Below, in pieces: positions 1-7,543 of a stretch of 64,000 nt of DNA. This stretch comes from Ardenticatenales bacterium (lineage in GTDB: Bacteria > Chloroflexota > Anaerolineae > Promineifilales > Promineifilaceae). Below the pieces are notes generated by a model. It was not told the origin of the DNA, ran no database searches, and worked only from the letters and a program-made list of their open reading frames with translations. The DNA lies in assembly GCA_020634575.1 (NCBI GenBank), contig JACKBM010000004.1:62001-126000 (forward strand), in the 5' to 3' direction. The stretch's first letter is position 1, and every line of letters begins with the position of its first letter. The position numbers and the translations under genes were made by a program.

Positions 1-1
1 C

Positions 2-64
2 CGGGAGCGATTGGAGCTATTCCCGGCCTCGCTGTTCATGGCCCAATCTGAGGAGGAATCATAG
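2..64 (+). CDS. C-terminal end of an unidentified protein (partial)
   Basis: An open frame runs from the left edge to a TAG stop and would encode about 20 residues ending MAQSEEES. The stop lies just before the next start, and the ribosome site of the next gene (GAGGAGGA) falls inside these last codons, as is usual in a tightly packed operon. Too little is present to identify the protein, and the reading could be chance. Confidence 0.4.
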   Translation, partial: RERLELFPASLFMAQSEEES

Positions 65-66
65 CG

Positions 67-384
67 ATGGGGTTCTTCAAACGACTTTTTGGCGGTGGCC
101 AATCTGAATATGTCGACAAAACCGGCATTTATCTCTACGCCCGCTGCGCCAACTGCGGCGCGGTCGTAAGGGTGCGGGCGGACAAGCAGCATGATTTAAA
201 CCAGGATGGCAGCGGTTTCACCTGGCACAAAACCATCGTGGATAGCAAATGTTTCCGCCGCATGCAGGCAATGGTCCAGTTCGATGGCAACTATAACGTC
301 ACCAATCATGAGATTGAGGGCGGCACCCTGGTCGATGAAGCTGCCTACAATAGCTGGCTCGCCAGTAAGGACACGAATGTCTGA
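67..384 (+). CDS. Small hypothetical protein with a CxxC pair
   Basis: A 105-residue soluble protein of unknown function. It has a short basic start (MGFFKRLFGG), then YARCANCGAVVRV at about residues 24-36, whose two cysteines could form half of a zinc site, and one more cysteine near residue 60. There is no signal peptide or membrane segment. A strong ribosome site (GAGGAGG) lies ten bases before the ATG. Its end overlaps the start of the glutaredoxin-like gene by eight bases, so the two are probably translated together, with lspA following. I do not recognise a family. Confidence 0.75.
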   Translation: MGFFKRLFGGGQSEYVDKTGIYLYARCANCGAVVRVRADKQHDLNQDGSGFTWHKTIVDSKCFRRMQAMVQFDGNYNVTNHEIEGGTLVDEAAYNSWLASKDTNV

Positions 385-667
385 CGAAAGCCCAATCATC
401 ATGTACACCTCCCACTTTTGCCCCCATTCGCTGGCCTTTGAGCGCTACTTCGCCAGTAAGGGCATCCCCGTCGACCTACGCAATATTGATGGCAATGTCG
501 AAAACCGGGGCAAAGTCATGGAGCTGAACAACGGCAATGCCAGCGTGCCCACCTTGCTCTTCCCTGACGGCAGCCAGCTGACCGAGCCCTCCTTCAGCCA
601 ACTGCGCCAAAAGCTCAACATCGAATCCAAGGGGCTGGTTGACCGCATCAAGGAAATATTCAGCTAA
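377..667 (+). CDS. Glutaredoxin-like thiol-disulfide protein
   Basis: About 96 residues with a glutaredoxin/thioredoxin fold. The active-site region reads YTSHFCPHSLAFERYF, giving a CPHS motif near residue 14 in place of the usual CPYC, so the second cysteine is missing and any activity would be monothiol. The cis-Pro segment ASVPTLLFPDG near residue 55 is typical of the family. I chose the ATG at 377 because it overlaps the end of the previous gene and gives a normal glutaredoxin length; the frame stays open further upstream but that part overlaps the previous gene. lspA starts three bases after the stop. Confidence 0.8.
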   Translation: MSDESPIIMYTSHFCPHSLAFERYFASKGIPVDLRNIDGNVENRGKVMELNNGNASVPTLLFPDGSQLTEPSFSQLRQKLNIESKGLVDRIKEIFS

Positions 668-670
668 CTT

Positions 671-1159
671 ATGAATCGGATTCTTGCCCTCTGGCCCCTG
701 GCGGTCATCCTGGTAGCATACGGTCTGGACCGTCTGTCCAAATGGTGGGCTGCCGCTTTTCTGGCCCAACACGGTCCTACCGACCTGACGTCCTGGCTTT
801 CGATGCAGATCGCCTACAATCGGGGTATCGCCTTTGGTTTGCTGCAGGGGGTTGGTCCCCTGGTGGGCTGGCTAACAATCATTGTGCTCCTGCTACTGGC
901 TGTCTTCATGTTCAGCCTGAGTCAGGAACAATGGGTCCTGAAGCTAGGGCTGGCCATACTGATTGGCGGCGCAGCCGGCAACATGTGGGATCGGATTGTG
1001 CACGGGCGCGTTCTGGACTTCCTCGTTAGCCCAATTCGGCCCGGCATCTTCAACATCGCCGACGTCCTGATCTATGTGGGCATCGGCCTCTGCCTGTTGT
1101 CAGCATTTTTGCCGGCGCCAGTCGTCGCGACCCTGCCAGCCGAAGCGCCGCTCGACTAA
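671..1159 (+). CDS. lspA: Lipoprotein signal peptidase (signal peptidase II)
   Basis: A 162-residue four-helix membrane aspartic protease that cleaves the signal peptide of prolipoproteins before the lipidated cysteine. The family motifs are present in order: NRGIAFG, then GAAGNMWDRIVHGRVLDFL with one catalytic Asp region, and FNIADVLI with the second catalytic Asp. The length is normal for the family. The protein is needed here because the window encodes several lipoproteins (MalE, GH13, peptide-binding protein and others). It appears to be the last gene of a small operon with the two upstream genes, and it meets the kinase gene on the other strand end to end with only a 3-base gap. Confidence 0.95.
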   Translation: MNRILALWPLAVILVAYGLDRLSKWWAAAFLAQHGPTDLTSWLSMQIAYNRGIAFGLLQGVGPLVGWLTIIVLLLLAVFMFSLSQEQWVLKLGLAILIGGAAGNMWDRIVHGRVLDFLVSPIRPGIFNIADVLIYVGIGLCLLSAFLPAPVVATLPAEAPLD

Positions 1160-1162
1160 AAG

Positions 1163-2821
1163 CTATTCCTCTTCCCGCCGCCGCTTATCCAGAAACAAGA
1201 GCGTGCCCGAAATCAGGCCCGCCGCCGCCACCATGGCCACTTGCACGCCGCGCAAGCGCCGATTCAATATGTCCAATTGCTGGGTCGTCAACCGATCCGG
1301 GCTGCTCTGGAAACGCAGGCGGCCCCCTTCAGCCGCCGCCAGGACCCGCTGCAGCTGAGCGGGCACCGACAAAAATGGTTTGGCCCATTCGGCAATCATC
1401 TCCCGCCCCATCTCCTGAGCCTCTTCCAGTTCAATCAGCTCCCGACCGTAACGCTCGACCTGGTACCAGGGGTTAATGGCCGGATCCAACTGGGCAGCCA
1501 GGCCGGACAAAATCCCCAGGGCCCGCCCCAGATAAATGAAATTCTGCGGCACTTGAAAAGGAAATTCGTACAACAGATCGCGAAACTCACGACTGAGTTC
1601 GGCCAGTTCGCGCGGATCAGGCTGGGCCATCGTCAGCAGGTCGCGTCCCCAAAGCTGGTCCAGGACAATCGCCTGGGCCTCAACAATGCGCTCGATATCG
1701 GCACTGGGCAAGAAGAACCCCATCTTGCGATACGCTTCCGTCAGGCCGCGCGCATCCCGCTGGCTGACGCCGATCAGGACCCGTTTCAGATTCTCCTTGA
1801 GCGTCAAATCAATCCGGCCCACCATGCCAAAGTCGACAAAGACCAGTTCATAGGGGCGGGGTCCAGCCTCAGGCGTCCAGGCGATGTCGGCGCGCGGGCG
1901 CACGAAGAGGTTGCCGGGATGGGGATCGGCGTGAAAAATGCCTTCCTTGAAAATCTGATGGAAGTAGACGTCAAGCAGCCGATCAGCCAATTCAGCCTTG
2001 TCAATGCCGGCTTCATCCAGCGCCGCCAGATCGGCGATCTTGATACTTTCAACATTTTCCAGGACGATAATCCGGCCGGACGAAAGTTCGTCATACACTT
2101 TGGGAATGCAGACCCGCTCGTCGTCGGCAAACATGCGGCCAAAACGGCGGGCATTATCAGCTTCGGAGATGTAATCCAGCTCTTCCCAGAGGGTTTCAGC
2201 AAACTCCTCCATCAAAGCGGGCACATTGGCGCGCCGGCGGATGCGTTCATAGCGCATGATCCAGCGGGCGACGACGCGCAGTGCTTCCAGGTCCGTGCGC
2301 ACGGTATGTTCGATACCGGGCCGTTGCACTTTGACGACGACGGCATCGCCGCGCGTGGCCCCGGCGGCCAGCTGCGCCTCGGTGGGATGGAGCCAGCCAC
2401 GGTGGGCCTGCCCCAGCGACGCGGCGGCCAGCGGTTCTGGCTCGATGAAGCTAAAATAGTGGGAAGGTTCGCCCATTTCCTGGCGCAAGGTACGTTGGAT
2501 GATACCGGCCGGTACCGGCGGCACCTCATCCTGCAGCCCCATCAGTTCGTCCGTTATCTCTGGCGGCAGCACATCGACACGCGAGCTCAGAAACTGGCCC
2601 AGCTTAATCATCACGCCGCCCATTGCCACCGCCAGCGCCCGAAAAGCCACCGCATGGCGCCGCCAGCGGGCCGGCCGCGAGCGCAGCACCGTCCCCGGCA
2701 AAACCCGCTTCACGACAATGTCCCACCAAATCACATGGAGGATAATGCGGCCAAAAAAAATTGTGATCCGCAAAAAGCGGCGCCGGTCGATCGGTAAATC
2801 TCGTTGTTCGCTAACAGTCAC
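1163..2821 (-). CDS. ABC1/AarF/UbiB family atypical kinase
   Basis: A 552-residue protein-kinase-like ATPase of the UbiB/ADCK family. Visible motifs are the family-specific KxGQ (GGVMIKLGQFLSSR), the glycine/alanine loop ASLGQAH, the lysine strand VVVKVQRPGI, the catalytic HADPHPGNLFV and the metal-binding VFVDFGMVG. A hydrophobic stretch near the C-terminus (VAMVAAAGLISGTLLFL) probably forms a membrane anchor. In other bacteria such proteins support quinone synthesis or lipid homeostasis, but no quinone gene is nearby, so the substrate is unknown. It is convergent with lspA. Confidence 0.9.
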   Translation of the reverse strand: MTVSEQRDLPIDRRRFLRITIFFGRIILHVIWWDIVVKRVLPGTVLRSRPARWRRHAVAFRALAVAMGGVMIKLGQFLSSRVDVLPPEITDELMGLQDEVPPVPAGIIQRTLRQEMGEPSHYFSFIEPEPLAAASLGQAHRGWLHPTEAQLAAGATRGDAVVVKVQRPGIEHTVRTDLEALRVVARWIMRYERIRRRANVPALMEEFAETLWEELDYISEADNARRFGRMFADDERVCIPKVYDELSSGRIIVLENVESIKIADLAALDEAGIDKAELADRLLDVYFHQIFKEGIFHADPHPGNLFVRPRADIAWTPEAGPRPYELVFVDFGMVGRIDLTLKENLKRVLIGVSQRDARGLTEAYRKMGFFLPSADIERIVEAQAIVLDQLWGRDLLTMAQPDPRELAELSREFRDLLYEFPFQVPQNFIYLGRALGILSGLAAQLDPAINPWYQVERYGRELIELEEAQEMGREMIAEWAKPFLSVPAQLQRVLAAAEGGRLRFQSSPDRLTTQQLDILNRRLRGVQVAMVAAAGLISGTLLFLDKRRREEE

Positions 2822-2946
2822 TCAGTCCATCCCTTAAGCAGCTTCAAAGCTTAGCCGGCCCCAATCATAACATCCCAGTTAGTAGATGCCGTTGATCTTG
2901 GTTCAATTTCTAAGGTAAATGAGTCCCAGGCAGAAGAAATCGGCAG

Positions 2947-2975
2947 TTGTCATTATGCACAATCGTGCATACAAT
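2947..2975 (+). promoter_or_regulatory. Promoter with embedded palindromic operator (brnTA type)
   Basis: A near-ideal sigma-70 promoter: -35 TTGTCA at 2947-2952, a 17-base spacer and -10 TACAAT at 2970-2975. Within the spacer is the inverted repeat TATGCAC-AATC-GTGCATA (2954-2971). BrnT/BrnA toxin-antitoxin operons are autorepressed by BrnA binding a dyad in their promoter, and a BrnA-like gene lies just downstream, so this is most likely its operator. Confidence 0.75.
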
Positions 2976-2980
2976 AAGGT

Positions 2981-3019
2981 ATGGAATATGGTTGGGATCC
3001 AGCCAAGGCCTTCAGATAA
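2981..3019 (+). pseudogene. Remnant of a BrnT toxin gene (first 12 codons)
   Basis: An ATG six bases after the -10 box opens a frame reading MEYGWDPAKAFR followed by a TAA stop. BrnT toxins typically begin with ME-x-x-WDP-x-KA, so this matches the extreme N-terminus of the toxin, and the rest (about 80 residues) is absent. The 35 bases between this stop and the antitoxin start show no toxin sequence. I infer an internal deletion that removed the toxin while keeping the promoter, operator and antitoxin. Confidence 0.65.
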
Positions 3020-3054
3020 GCGACGCGCAAGGAGCGTCAACAGTACCAGGAAAT

Positions 3055-3315
3055 ATGAAGAAGGAATATGATTTTACAGGCGGCAAGCGCGGCGCTCTCG
3101 ATCCACTGCCAGTTGGCAAGACGCGTATCACCATCCGTATTGATGATGATGTCCTGAACTGGTTTCGCCACCAGGTAACGGCAGCGGGTGGTGGTAACTA
3201 TCAGACCTTGATCAACCAGGCGCTTAGAGAATATATCCTGAAAAGCCAGGAACCATTGGAAGCAACGCTGCGACGCGTATTGCGCGAAGAGCTAAGCAGC
3301 TACAACGCCGAGTAA
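3055..3315 (+). CDS. BrnA-like antitoxin (orphan)
   Basis: An 86-residue BrnA-family antitoxin with a ribbon-helix-helix DNA-binding region. The core KTRITIRIDDDVLNWFRHQV followed by GGGNYQTLINQALREYI matches the family (beta strand, helix A, turn, helix B). The frame stays open upstream without a good start, so I chose the ATG at 3055. Its normal toxin partner is reduced to a stub just upstream, so the protein may only repress its own promoter or cross-neutralise a BrnT encoded elsewhere. Confidence 0.85.
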   Translation: MKKEYDFTGGKRGALDPLPVGKTRITIRIDDDVLNWFRHQVTAAGGGNYQTLINQALREYILKSQEPLEATLRRVLREELSSYNAE

Positions 3316-3330
3316 AAAGTCATCCAAAAC

Positions 3331-3361
3331 AAAAAAAGAGCGCCGCATTGCTGCGGCGCTC
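3331..3361 (-). terminator. Rho-independent terminator of the tRNA-Glu gene
   Basis: A perfect 10-bp stem (GAGCGCCGCA paired with TGCGGCGCTC, loop of four) lies just downstream of the tRNA on the minus strand and is followed there by a run of seven T. The same hairpin may also stop transcription coming from the antitoxin gene, although the T run is only on the tRNA side. Confidence 0.85.
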
Positions 3362-3367
3362 CCGGCA

Positions 3368-3443
3368 TGGTGCCCCATAGGGGACTCGAACCCCTGTTTT
3401 AGCCTTGAGAGGGCTACGTCCTAGGCCACTAGACGAATGGGGC
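3368..3443 (-). tRNA. tRNA-Glu (anticodon CTC)
   Basis: A 76-nt cloverleaf on the minus strand. The 7-bp acceptor stem (GCCCCAT with ATGGGGC), the T arm with TTCGAGTC and the anticodon loop CTCTCAA are all visible, giving anticodon CTC, which reads GAG. The CCA end is encoded in the genome (complement of TGG at 3368-3370). No second tRNA lies nearby, and a terminator follows immediately. Confidence 0.95.
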
Positions 3444-3469
3444 GATCTAGCGTCCGGAATTCTAACAAA

Positions 3470-3690
3470 GGGGGTGGGGGCTGTCAATCCCTCGCTTCTC
3501 GCTGCGCTCGGGATGACAGGGGAGCGCTACGCTGGGCTTTTGGCCATCGGTACGCTGCGCTTTCGGCGGTCAGGACGCTGCGCTTTCAGTGACTGAAAGG
3601 GCCACCGGCCCGTACCGACCGCTGAAAGGCCGCAGGCCGTCCTGACAGCTAAAAGGGCCACCGGCCTGCGCTAACAGCTAACAGCTCCCC
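3470..3690. repeat. Intergenic hairpin-rich repeat cluster
   Basis: About 220 bases between tRNA-Glu and efp carry no gene. They contain a run reading CTCGCTGCGCTCGGGATGAC, several inverted GCTGCGCTTTC / GAAAGGCCGCAGG pieces around GTACGGGCC, and a short CTAACAGCTAACAG tract. The same pieces recur at 21.3-22.1 kb and the first also at 9.89 kb, marking them as members of interspersed repeat families rather than unique regulatory sequence. Confidence 0.7.
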
Positions 3691-3691
3691 G

Positions 3692-4249
3692 CTACACCCG
3701 CGTAATATACTCCCCCGTCTCCGTGTTCACCTTGATCCGGTCGCCGATGTTGACGAAAAGTGGGGTTTTGACCTTGAGGCCGGTCTCGGTGATGACTTCT
3801 TTGGTGGCGCCGGTGGCGGTGTCGCCGGCGACGGCGTTTTCGGCCTCGACCACTTCAAATTCCAGCGATTGCGGCAGCATGTAGTCCAGCACTTCTTGTT
3901 CGAAAAAGAGAAGTTCCATGTCCATGTTTTCCCGCAGGAAGACCTTGTCATCGCCAACCGTCTCATGGCGGATCTGGTATTGCTCAAAGGTCTCCGTATC
4001 CATGAAGACATAGAACATGCCATCGTCGTACAGGTACTGAACGCCACGCTTGTCCAGACGGACATCCTGCACCCGGTCGCCAGAAGTGAAGGAAAGGACG
4101 ACGTTGGCGCCAGTCCGCAGGTTGCGGACGTTGACTTTAATCGTCGCCTTGCCCCGGCCCGGTTTGCTGTGGGAATACTCCGTGACCTTGAAAAGGGCTT
4201 CATCGTGAACAAAGTTCACACCCCGGCGCAATTGGTTTACATCAATCAT
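3692..4249 (-). CDS. efp: Translation elongation factor P
   Basis: A 185-residue EF-P that rescues ribosomes stalled on proline runs. The KOW-like N-terminal domain, the OB domains and the C-terminal signature VPLFV-like KTPLFVNIGDRIKVNTETGEY are all present. I chose the ATG at 4249 because GGAGA then sits six bases upstream; an ATG two codons earlier would be too close. The modified-residue loop reads KPGRGK, so the position of E. coli Lys34 is Arg32 here. No gene for a lysyl- or rhamnosyl-transferase acting on EF-P is visible in the window. It is divergent from the zinc-ribbon operon. Confidence 0.95.
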   Translation of the reverse strand: MIDVNQLRRGVNFVHDEALFKVTEYSHSKPGRGKATIKVNVRNLRTGANVVLSFTSGDRVQDVRLDKRGVQYLYDDGMFYVFMDTETFEQYQIRHETVGDDKVFLRENMDMELLFFEQEVLDYMLPQSLEFEVVEAENAVAGDTATGATKEVITETGLKVKTPLFVNIGDRIKVNTETGEYITRV

Positions 4250-4433
4250 AATCATTCTCCACGGTCGCCAGAACCAGTGGCAACCGAAATTCAATCTTAT
4301 CGTACTGGTAAATGCTCAACAGCGGCAAGCTATTCTACGCAGGATATGTTTGGAGGCAAGGAGCTGGCTGTTGCGCAGGCGGACGCGATTGCCACCGGCC
4401 GGTCGAATCGCTACAATGGACTCAGGAGCAGCC

Positions 4434-5237
4434 ATGACCATTCAACAGATCAGTCGCGCCAGATGCCGTCAATGCCAGGCTGAGCTGCCAGTTGAGCAGG
4501 ATTCCGCCAATGTCACCTGCCCGTTCTGCGGCACCACCAACTACGTCGACAAGGCTGGCGCCGTCTTCCATTATCTCGTTCGTACCACCGTCCGCGAAAC
4601 CGATGCCGAAGCCGCCCTGCGCCGCTGGATGGCCGGTAACGCCACCGTCAAAGATCTAGACAAAAAAGCCCAGATCGAGTCACTTTCCTACCAGCTCTTT
4701 CCGCTCTGGATGGTGCGCCAAAAGGAGAATGGTAGCGAAAAGGTCGTCCTGGAACCGGCCGCGGCGATCTCCATCACCCAGCTTATCGAAAGCAGCATCC
4801 CCGCCGCTGACCTCGAGCCCTACGACGGCACCTTCGACGATGTCGCCATCGAACCGACGGTCCCGCTGGCAACCGTCCAGACCTGGCTCAAGGAGCAGCA
4901 TCAGATTGAGGATGCCACCACGGCAGAAACCAGCCTGGTCCATCTGCCCATCTACATTGCCAAGTATTCCTTTAAAGGTGAACGCTACACCGCCGTTATC
5001 GACGGCGCTTCCAGCCGGGTATTCGCCAATCTTTTCCCCAGCAAATGGGAAACGCCCTATTTTGCCATCGGCAGCGCCGCGTTTGTCCTTAATTTCTGCG
5101 CGGCCCTTATCCCGCTCATCGGTTTTTACAGCGACACGATGGGGCTGGGGCTGGGTATCCTGATTTACCTGGTGGCGGTTGTCATCCTGGCGATCCCGAT
5201 TTTTGTCGTCGCTTTAGTCATTTCAGCCAAGGTTTAA
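4434..5237 (+). CDS. Zinc-ribbon membrane protein, first of three
   Basis: A 267-residue protein beginning with a four-cysteine zinc ribbon (CRQC at about residues 11-14 and CPFC at about 29-32), followed by a soluble domain of about 160 residues and two C-terminal membrane helices. Within the soluble part, QLFPLWMVRQ and later YSFKGERYTAVIDGASSRV resemble matching segments of the next gene (VYLPYWRVRA; YEYRQRNYQVVVDGAANRV). The ATG at 4434 has AGGAG eight bases before it. The gene is four bases from the second paralogue, so they form one operon. The family is not one I can name. Confidence 0.8.
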   Translation: MTIQQISRARCRQCQAELPVEQDSANVTCPFCGTTNYVDKAGAVFHYLVRTTVRETDAEAALRRWMAGNATVKDLDKKAQIESLSYQLFPLWMVRQKENGSEKVVLEPAAAISITQLIESSIPAADLEPYDGTFDDVAIEPTVPLATVQTWLKEQHQIEDATTAETSLVHLPIYIAKYSFKGERYTAVIDGASSRVFANLFPSKWETPYFAIGSAAFVLNFCAALIPLIGFYSDTMGLGLGILIYLVAVVILAIPIFVVALVISAKV

Positions 5238-5241
5238 CCCA

Positions 5242-6297
5242 ATGAGCGCAACCAGTCACGGCCTGTTATGTCCCCGCTGCCAAAGTGTGATTCCCATCCC
5301 GGAAGGGGTGCGTGTCGTGCAATGCCCCAGCTGCGAAATGCGCAGCTACGTGCAGGGTGACAAAGGCACCCGGCGCTGGCAAGTCACCCGCCAGGTAGAG
5401 CGAGAACAGGCGCTCACCGAAGTCCAGCGCTTCTTCAGCGGCATGAACCGGGCTTCGGATCTCAAACGCAAAGCGGACATCAAGGAAGTATTTCTGGTCT
5501 ATCTCCCCTATTGGCGTGTCCGGGCCCACCTGGCCGGCTGGATCTTCGGCCGGGTCAAGAGCGGCAAAGATTCCACCAAGCCGGTCGAGGTCGAGATCTT
5601 TGAGGAGATGCATTGGAATGACGCCGCCACAGATGTCTCCGAGTTTGGCGTCCACCAGGTCCGCATCCCGCACAATGAACTGGCGCCCTACGATAGCGAT
5701 TTGCTCCATGCTGAGGCGATGGTCTTCGAACCAACCGAATCATTCTCTGACGCTGAGGATGAGGCCCGCCAATACTTTGAGCAGCAGGCACGCAGTCGCC
5801 GCACCCTGAAGAGCCGCTACTTTGAGAAATACCATCTGCTGCGCCGCCAGCTCAGCATTATCTACTATCCGCTCTGGGTGGCGCGTTACGAATATCGCCA
5901 GCGCAACTACCAGGTGGTCGTGGATGGCGCTGCCAATCGGGTATTGTATGGTAAAGCGCCGGGCAACATCATGTACCGATCCGCGGCACTTGTCGCCGCC
6001 ATGGCTGTCGGCAACTTCATTCTGGTTAATGGCACCTATCTGGCCGCCCAGGCGCTGCTCTTTGCCGACGACTCAGATGATGCCGCTCTCCTGGTTTTGC
6101 TGCCCATCGTCATTGGCCTGGCCATCGTCATTGCCGGCTACCGGGCTTTCCGTTATGGCGAAGAAATCGAGCAGACAGATAAGACAGCCCGCAAAGCCCT
6201 TAAACAGAAAGATGGCGGGCTGAAGGGGCTACCGGGCCTGGAGATCGTCAACGATATGATGGAAGGCGAGTTTAATCTGGAAAAGATGCTGCGATGA
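5242..6297 (+). CDS. Zinc-ribbon membrane protein, second of three
   Basis: A 351-residue protein with the same plan as its upstream neighbour: a zinc ribbon (CPRC and CPSC in the first 35 residues), a larger soluble domain with the VYLPYWRVRA segment and the YQVVVDGAANRV segment, two membrane helices at about residues 245-300, and a charged C-terminal tail. The soluble domain holds an extra 60 or so residues compared with the first protein. The last bases overlap the next start (ATGA), indicating translational coupling. I infer that the three proteins act together at the membrane, with metal-dependent ribbons facing the cytoplasm; the role is unknown. Confidence 0.8.
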   Translation: MSATSHGLLCPRCQSVIPIPEGVRVVQCPSCEMRSYVQGDKGTRRWQVTRQVEREQALTEVQRFFSGMNRASDLKRKADIKEVFLVYLPYWRVRAHLAGWIFGRVKSGKDSTKPVEVEIFEEMHWNDAATDVSEFGVHQVRIPHNELAPYDSDLLHAEAMVFEPTESFSDAEDEARQYFEQQARSRRTLKSRYFEKYHLLRRQLSIIYYPLWVARYEYRQRNYQVVVDGAANRVLYGKAPGNIMYRSAALVAAMAVGNFILVNGTYLAAQALLFADDSDDAALLVLLPIVIGLAIVIAGYRAFRYGEEIEQTDKTARKALKQKDGGLKGLPGLEIVNDMMEGEFNLEKMLR

Positions 6298-6878
6298 AAC
6301 TATTGCCTCTGGCCTGCCCCCAATGCCATACTGCCCTACTGGCCAACAATCCGGACATCGTGGTTTCCTGCCCCAACTGCCAGGCCATTATCCAGATCGA
6401 TGAAGAAGGCCTGACCCGGCTGCCGGCCAGCTTTATCGCGCCACCGGCCGGTCCCGAAACGCCCGTGCAAAGCTGGCTGCCTTTCTGGATGTTTGAAGCC
6501 AAAGTCAACCTGGGTGAGCGCAAATCCCAGGGCGGACGCAGCCAGGAAAACGAGGCTCGGGCCCTCTGGGGACAGCAGCGCCGCTTTTTTATCCCGGCCT
6601 GGGAGTTGCCGATGGCCCAATTGCGCCAGATCAGCAGCGACTTTGTGCAGACGCCGCCCCGAATGGCCCGGTTGGGCGCGGCACCGGCCGGTCCCCCCAT
6701 GACCCCCGCCAGCACCAGCGCCGCCGATGCGGCAAAGATGATAGAATTTATCGTGCTGGATATCGAAGCGCGCCGCAGCGACTACCTGCGCCATCTGCAT
6801 TATGATGTTCAGATCAAGGATGGCCCTCACCTGGTGCTGCTGCCCGCTGATGGGCGTGGCTTGATGCACCGGCATTAA
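6294..6878 (+). CDS. Zinc-ribbon protein, third of three
   Basis: A 194-residue soluble protein opening with a zinc ribbon (CPQC near residue 9 and CPNC near residue 27). It then carries SWLPFWMFEAKV, the counterpart of the PLW/PYW segments in the two upstream proteins, but it lacks membrane helices and the second VxDGA segment. Its start overlaps the stop of the second gene by four bases. It appears to be a shortened member of the same family and probably a partner of the other two. Confidence 0.75.
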   Translation: MKLLPLACPQCHTALLANNPDIVVSCPNCQAIIQIDEEGLTRLPASFIAPPAGPETPVQSWLPFWMFEAKVNLGERKSQGGRSQENEARALWGQQRRFFIPAWELPMAQLRQISSDFVQTPPRMARLGAAPAGPPMTPASTSAADAAKMIEFIVLDIEARRSDYLRHLHYDVQIKDGPHLVLLPADGRGLMHRH

Positions 6879-7002
6879 TTGATTGACGATTTGGGATTTA
6901 CAAATTTGGATGCTGCATGGCATCCAGTCCGGGTTTACAGACTTCAGGCGCTGACTACTCATTGACACATCGCCTGACAAAGATTCGCGAAGGAGGATTT
7001 TC

Positions 7003-7422
7003 GTGACCAAGAAAAACATCATCAGTACCGAGAATGCGCCGGCTGCGGTTGGCCCCTATTCCCAGGCGGTCCGCATCGGCAAATTGCTCTACACCGCCGG
7101 ACAGATCGCCCTTGTCCCGGCCACGGGCAAAATGCTGGAAGGGGATGTCTCCGCCCAGGCCGAGCAGGTCCTCAACAACCTGACCGCCGTCCTGGAAGCC
7201 GGCGGCAGCAGCCTGGCCAACGTCGTGAAGACCACCGTCTTCCTGACGGACATGGGTAACTACGCCGCCATGAATGAGGTCTACAGCCGCTTCTTCGGCG
7301 ACAGCAAACCAGCCCGCTCCGCCGTCGCCGTCGCCGCCCTCCCCCTCGGCGCCCTCGTCGAAATCGAAGCCGTCGCCCTCGTCGACAAAAAGAAAAAAGA
7401 CGGCAAGAAAAAGAAGAAATAA
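7003..7422 (+). CDS. ridA: RidA/YjgF family enamine/imine deaminase
   Basis: A 139-residue RidA protein, which hydrolyses reactive 2-aminoacrylate and similar enamines. Family motifs are GPYSQAVRIG, LYTAGQIAL, the KTTVFLTDM segment and PARSAVAVAALPLGALVEIEAVAL, which includes the conserved substrate-binding Arg. The GTG start at 7003 is supported by AAGGAGG six bases upstream. The C-terminus is unusual: after the family domain it ends in a run of about a dozen residues, almost all lysine, absent from typical RidA. It is followed directly by an inverted repeat. Confidence 0.9.
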   Translation: MTKKNIISTENAPAAVGPYSQAVRIGKLLYTAGQIALVPATGKMLEGDVSAQAEQVLNNLTAVLEAGGSSLANVVKTTVFLTDMGNYAAMNEVYSRFFGDSKPARSAVAVAALPLGALVEIEAVALVDKKKKDGKKKKK

Positions 7423-7433
7423 GAAGAGTGAAG

Positions 7434-7535
7434 CCACGGATTAACACGGATTGGGCACGGATTTTTCTTTTGAAGAAGAGCTACCTTGCACTCCATCCAC
7501 AAGAAAATCCGTGTTAAATCCGTGCTAATCCGTGG
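7434..7535. repeat. Inverted repeat, CCACGGATTAACACGG family, copy 1
   Basis: Arms of 19 bases (CCACGGATTAACACGGATT and its complement with one mismatch) enclose about 64 bases. The same arms enclose a second copy at 16396-16504, and a diverged copy is at 8304-8431. The right arm ends nine bases before the ATG of the response regulator, so the repeat forms its leader and no ordinary ribosome site is visible. Confidence 0.85.
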
Positions 7536-7543
7536 CAAAAAAA

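Noticed and set aside
1241..2797. A 518-codon frame opposite the AarF/UbiB kinase
   Set aside because: It mirrors the kinase gene on the other strand; the kinase motifs are complete, while this frame has no recognisable domain.
5266..5709. Antisense 147-codon frame within the second zinc-ribbon gene
   Set aside because: No ribosome site or motif, and the sense gene is well supported.
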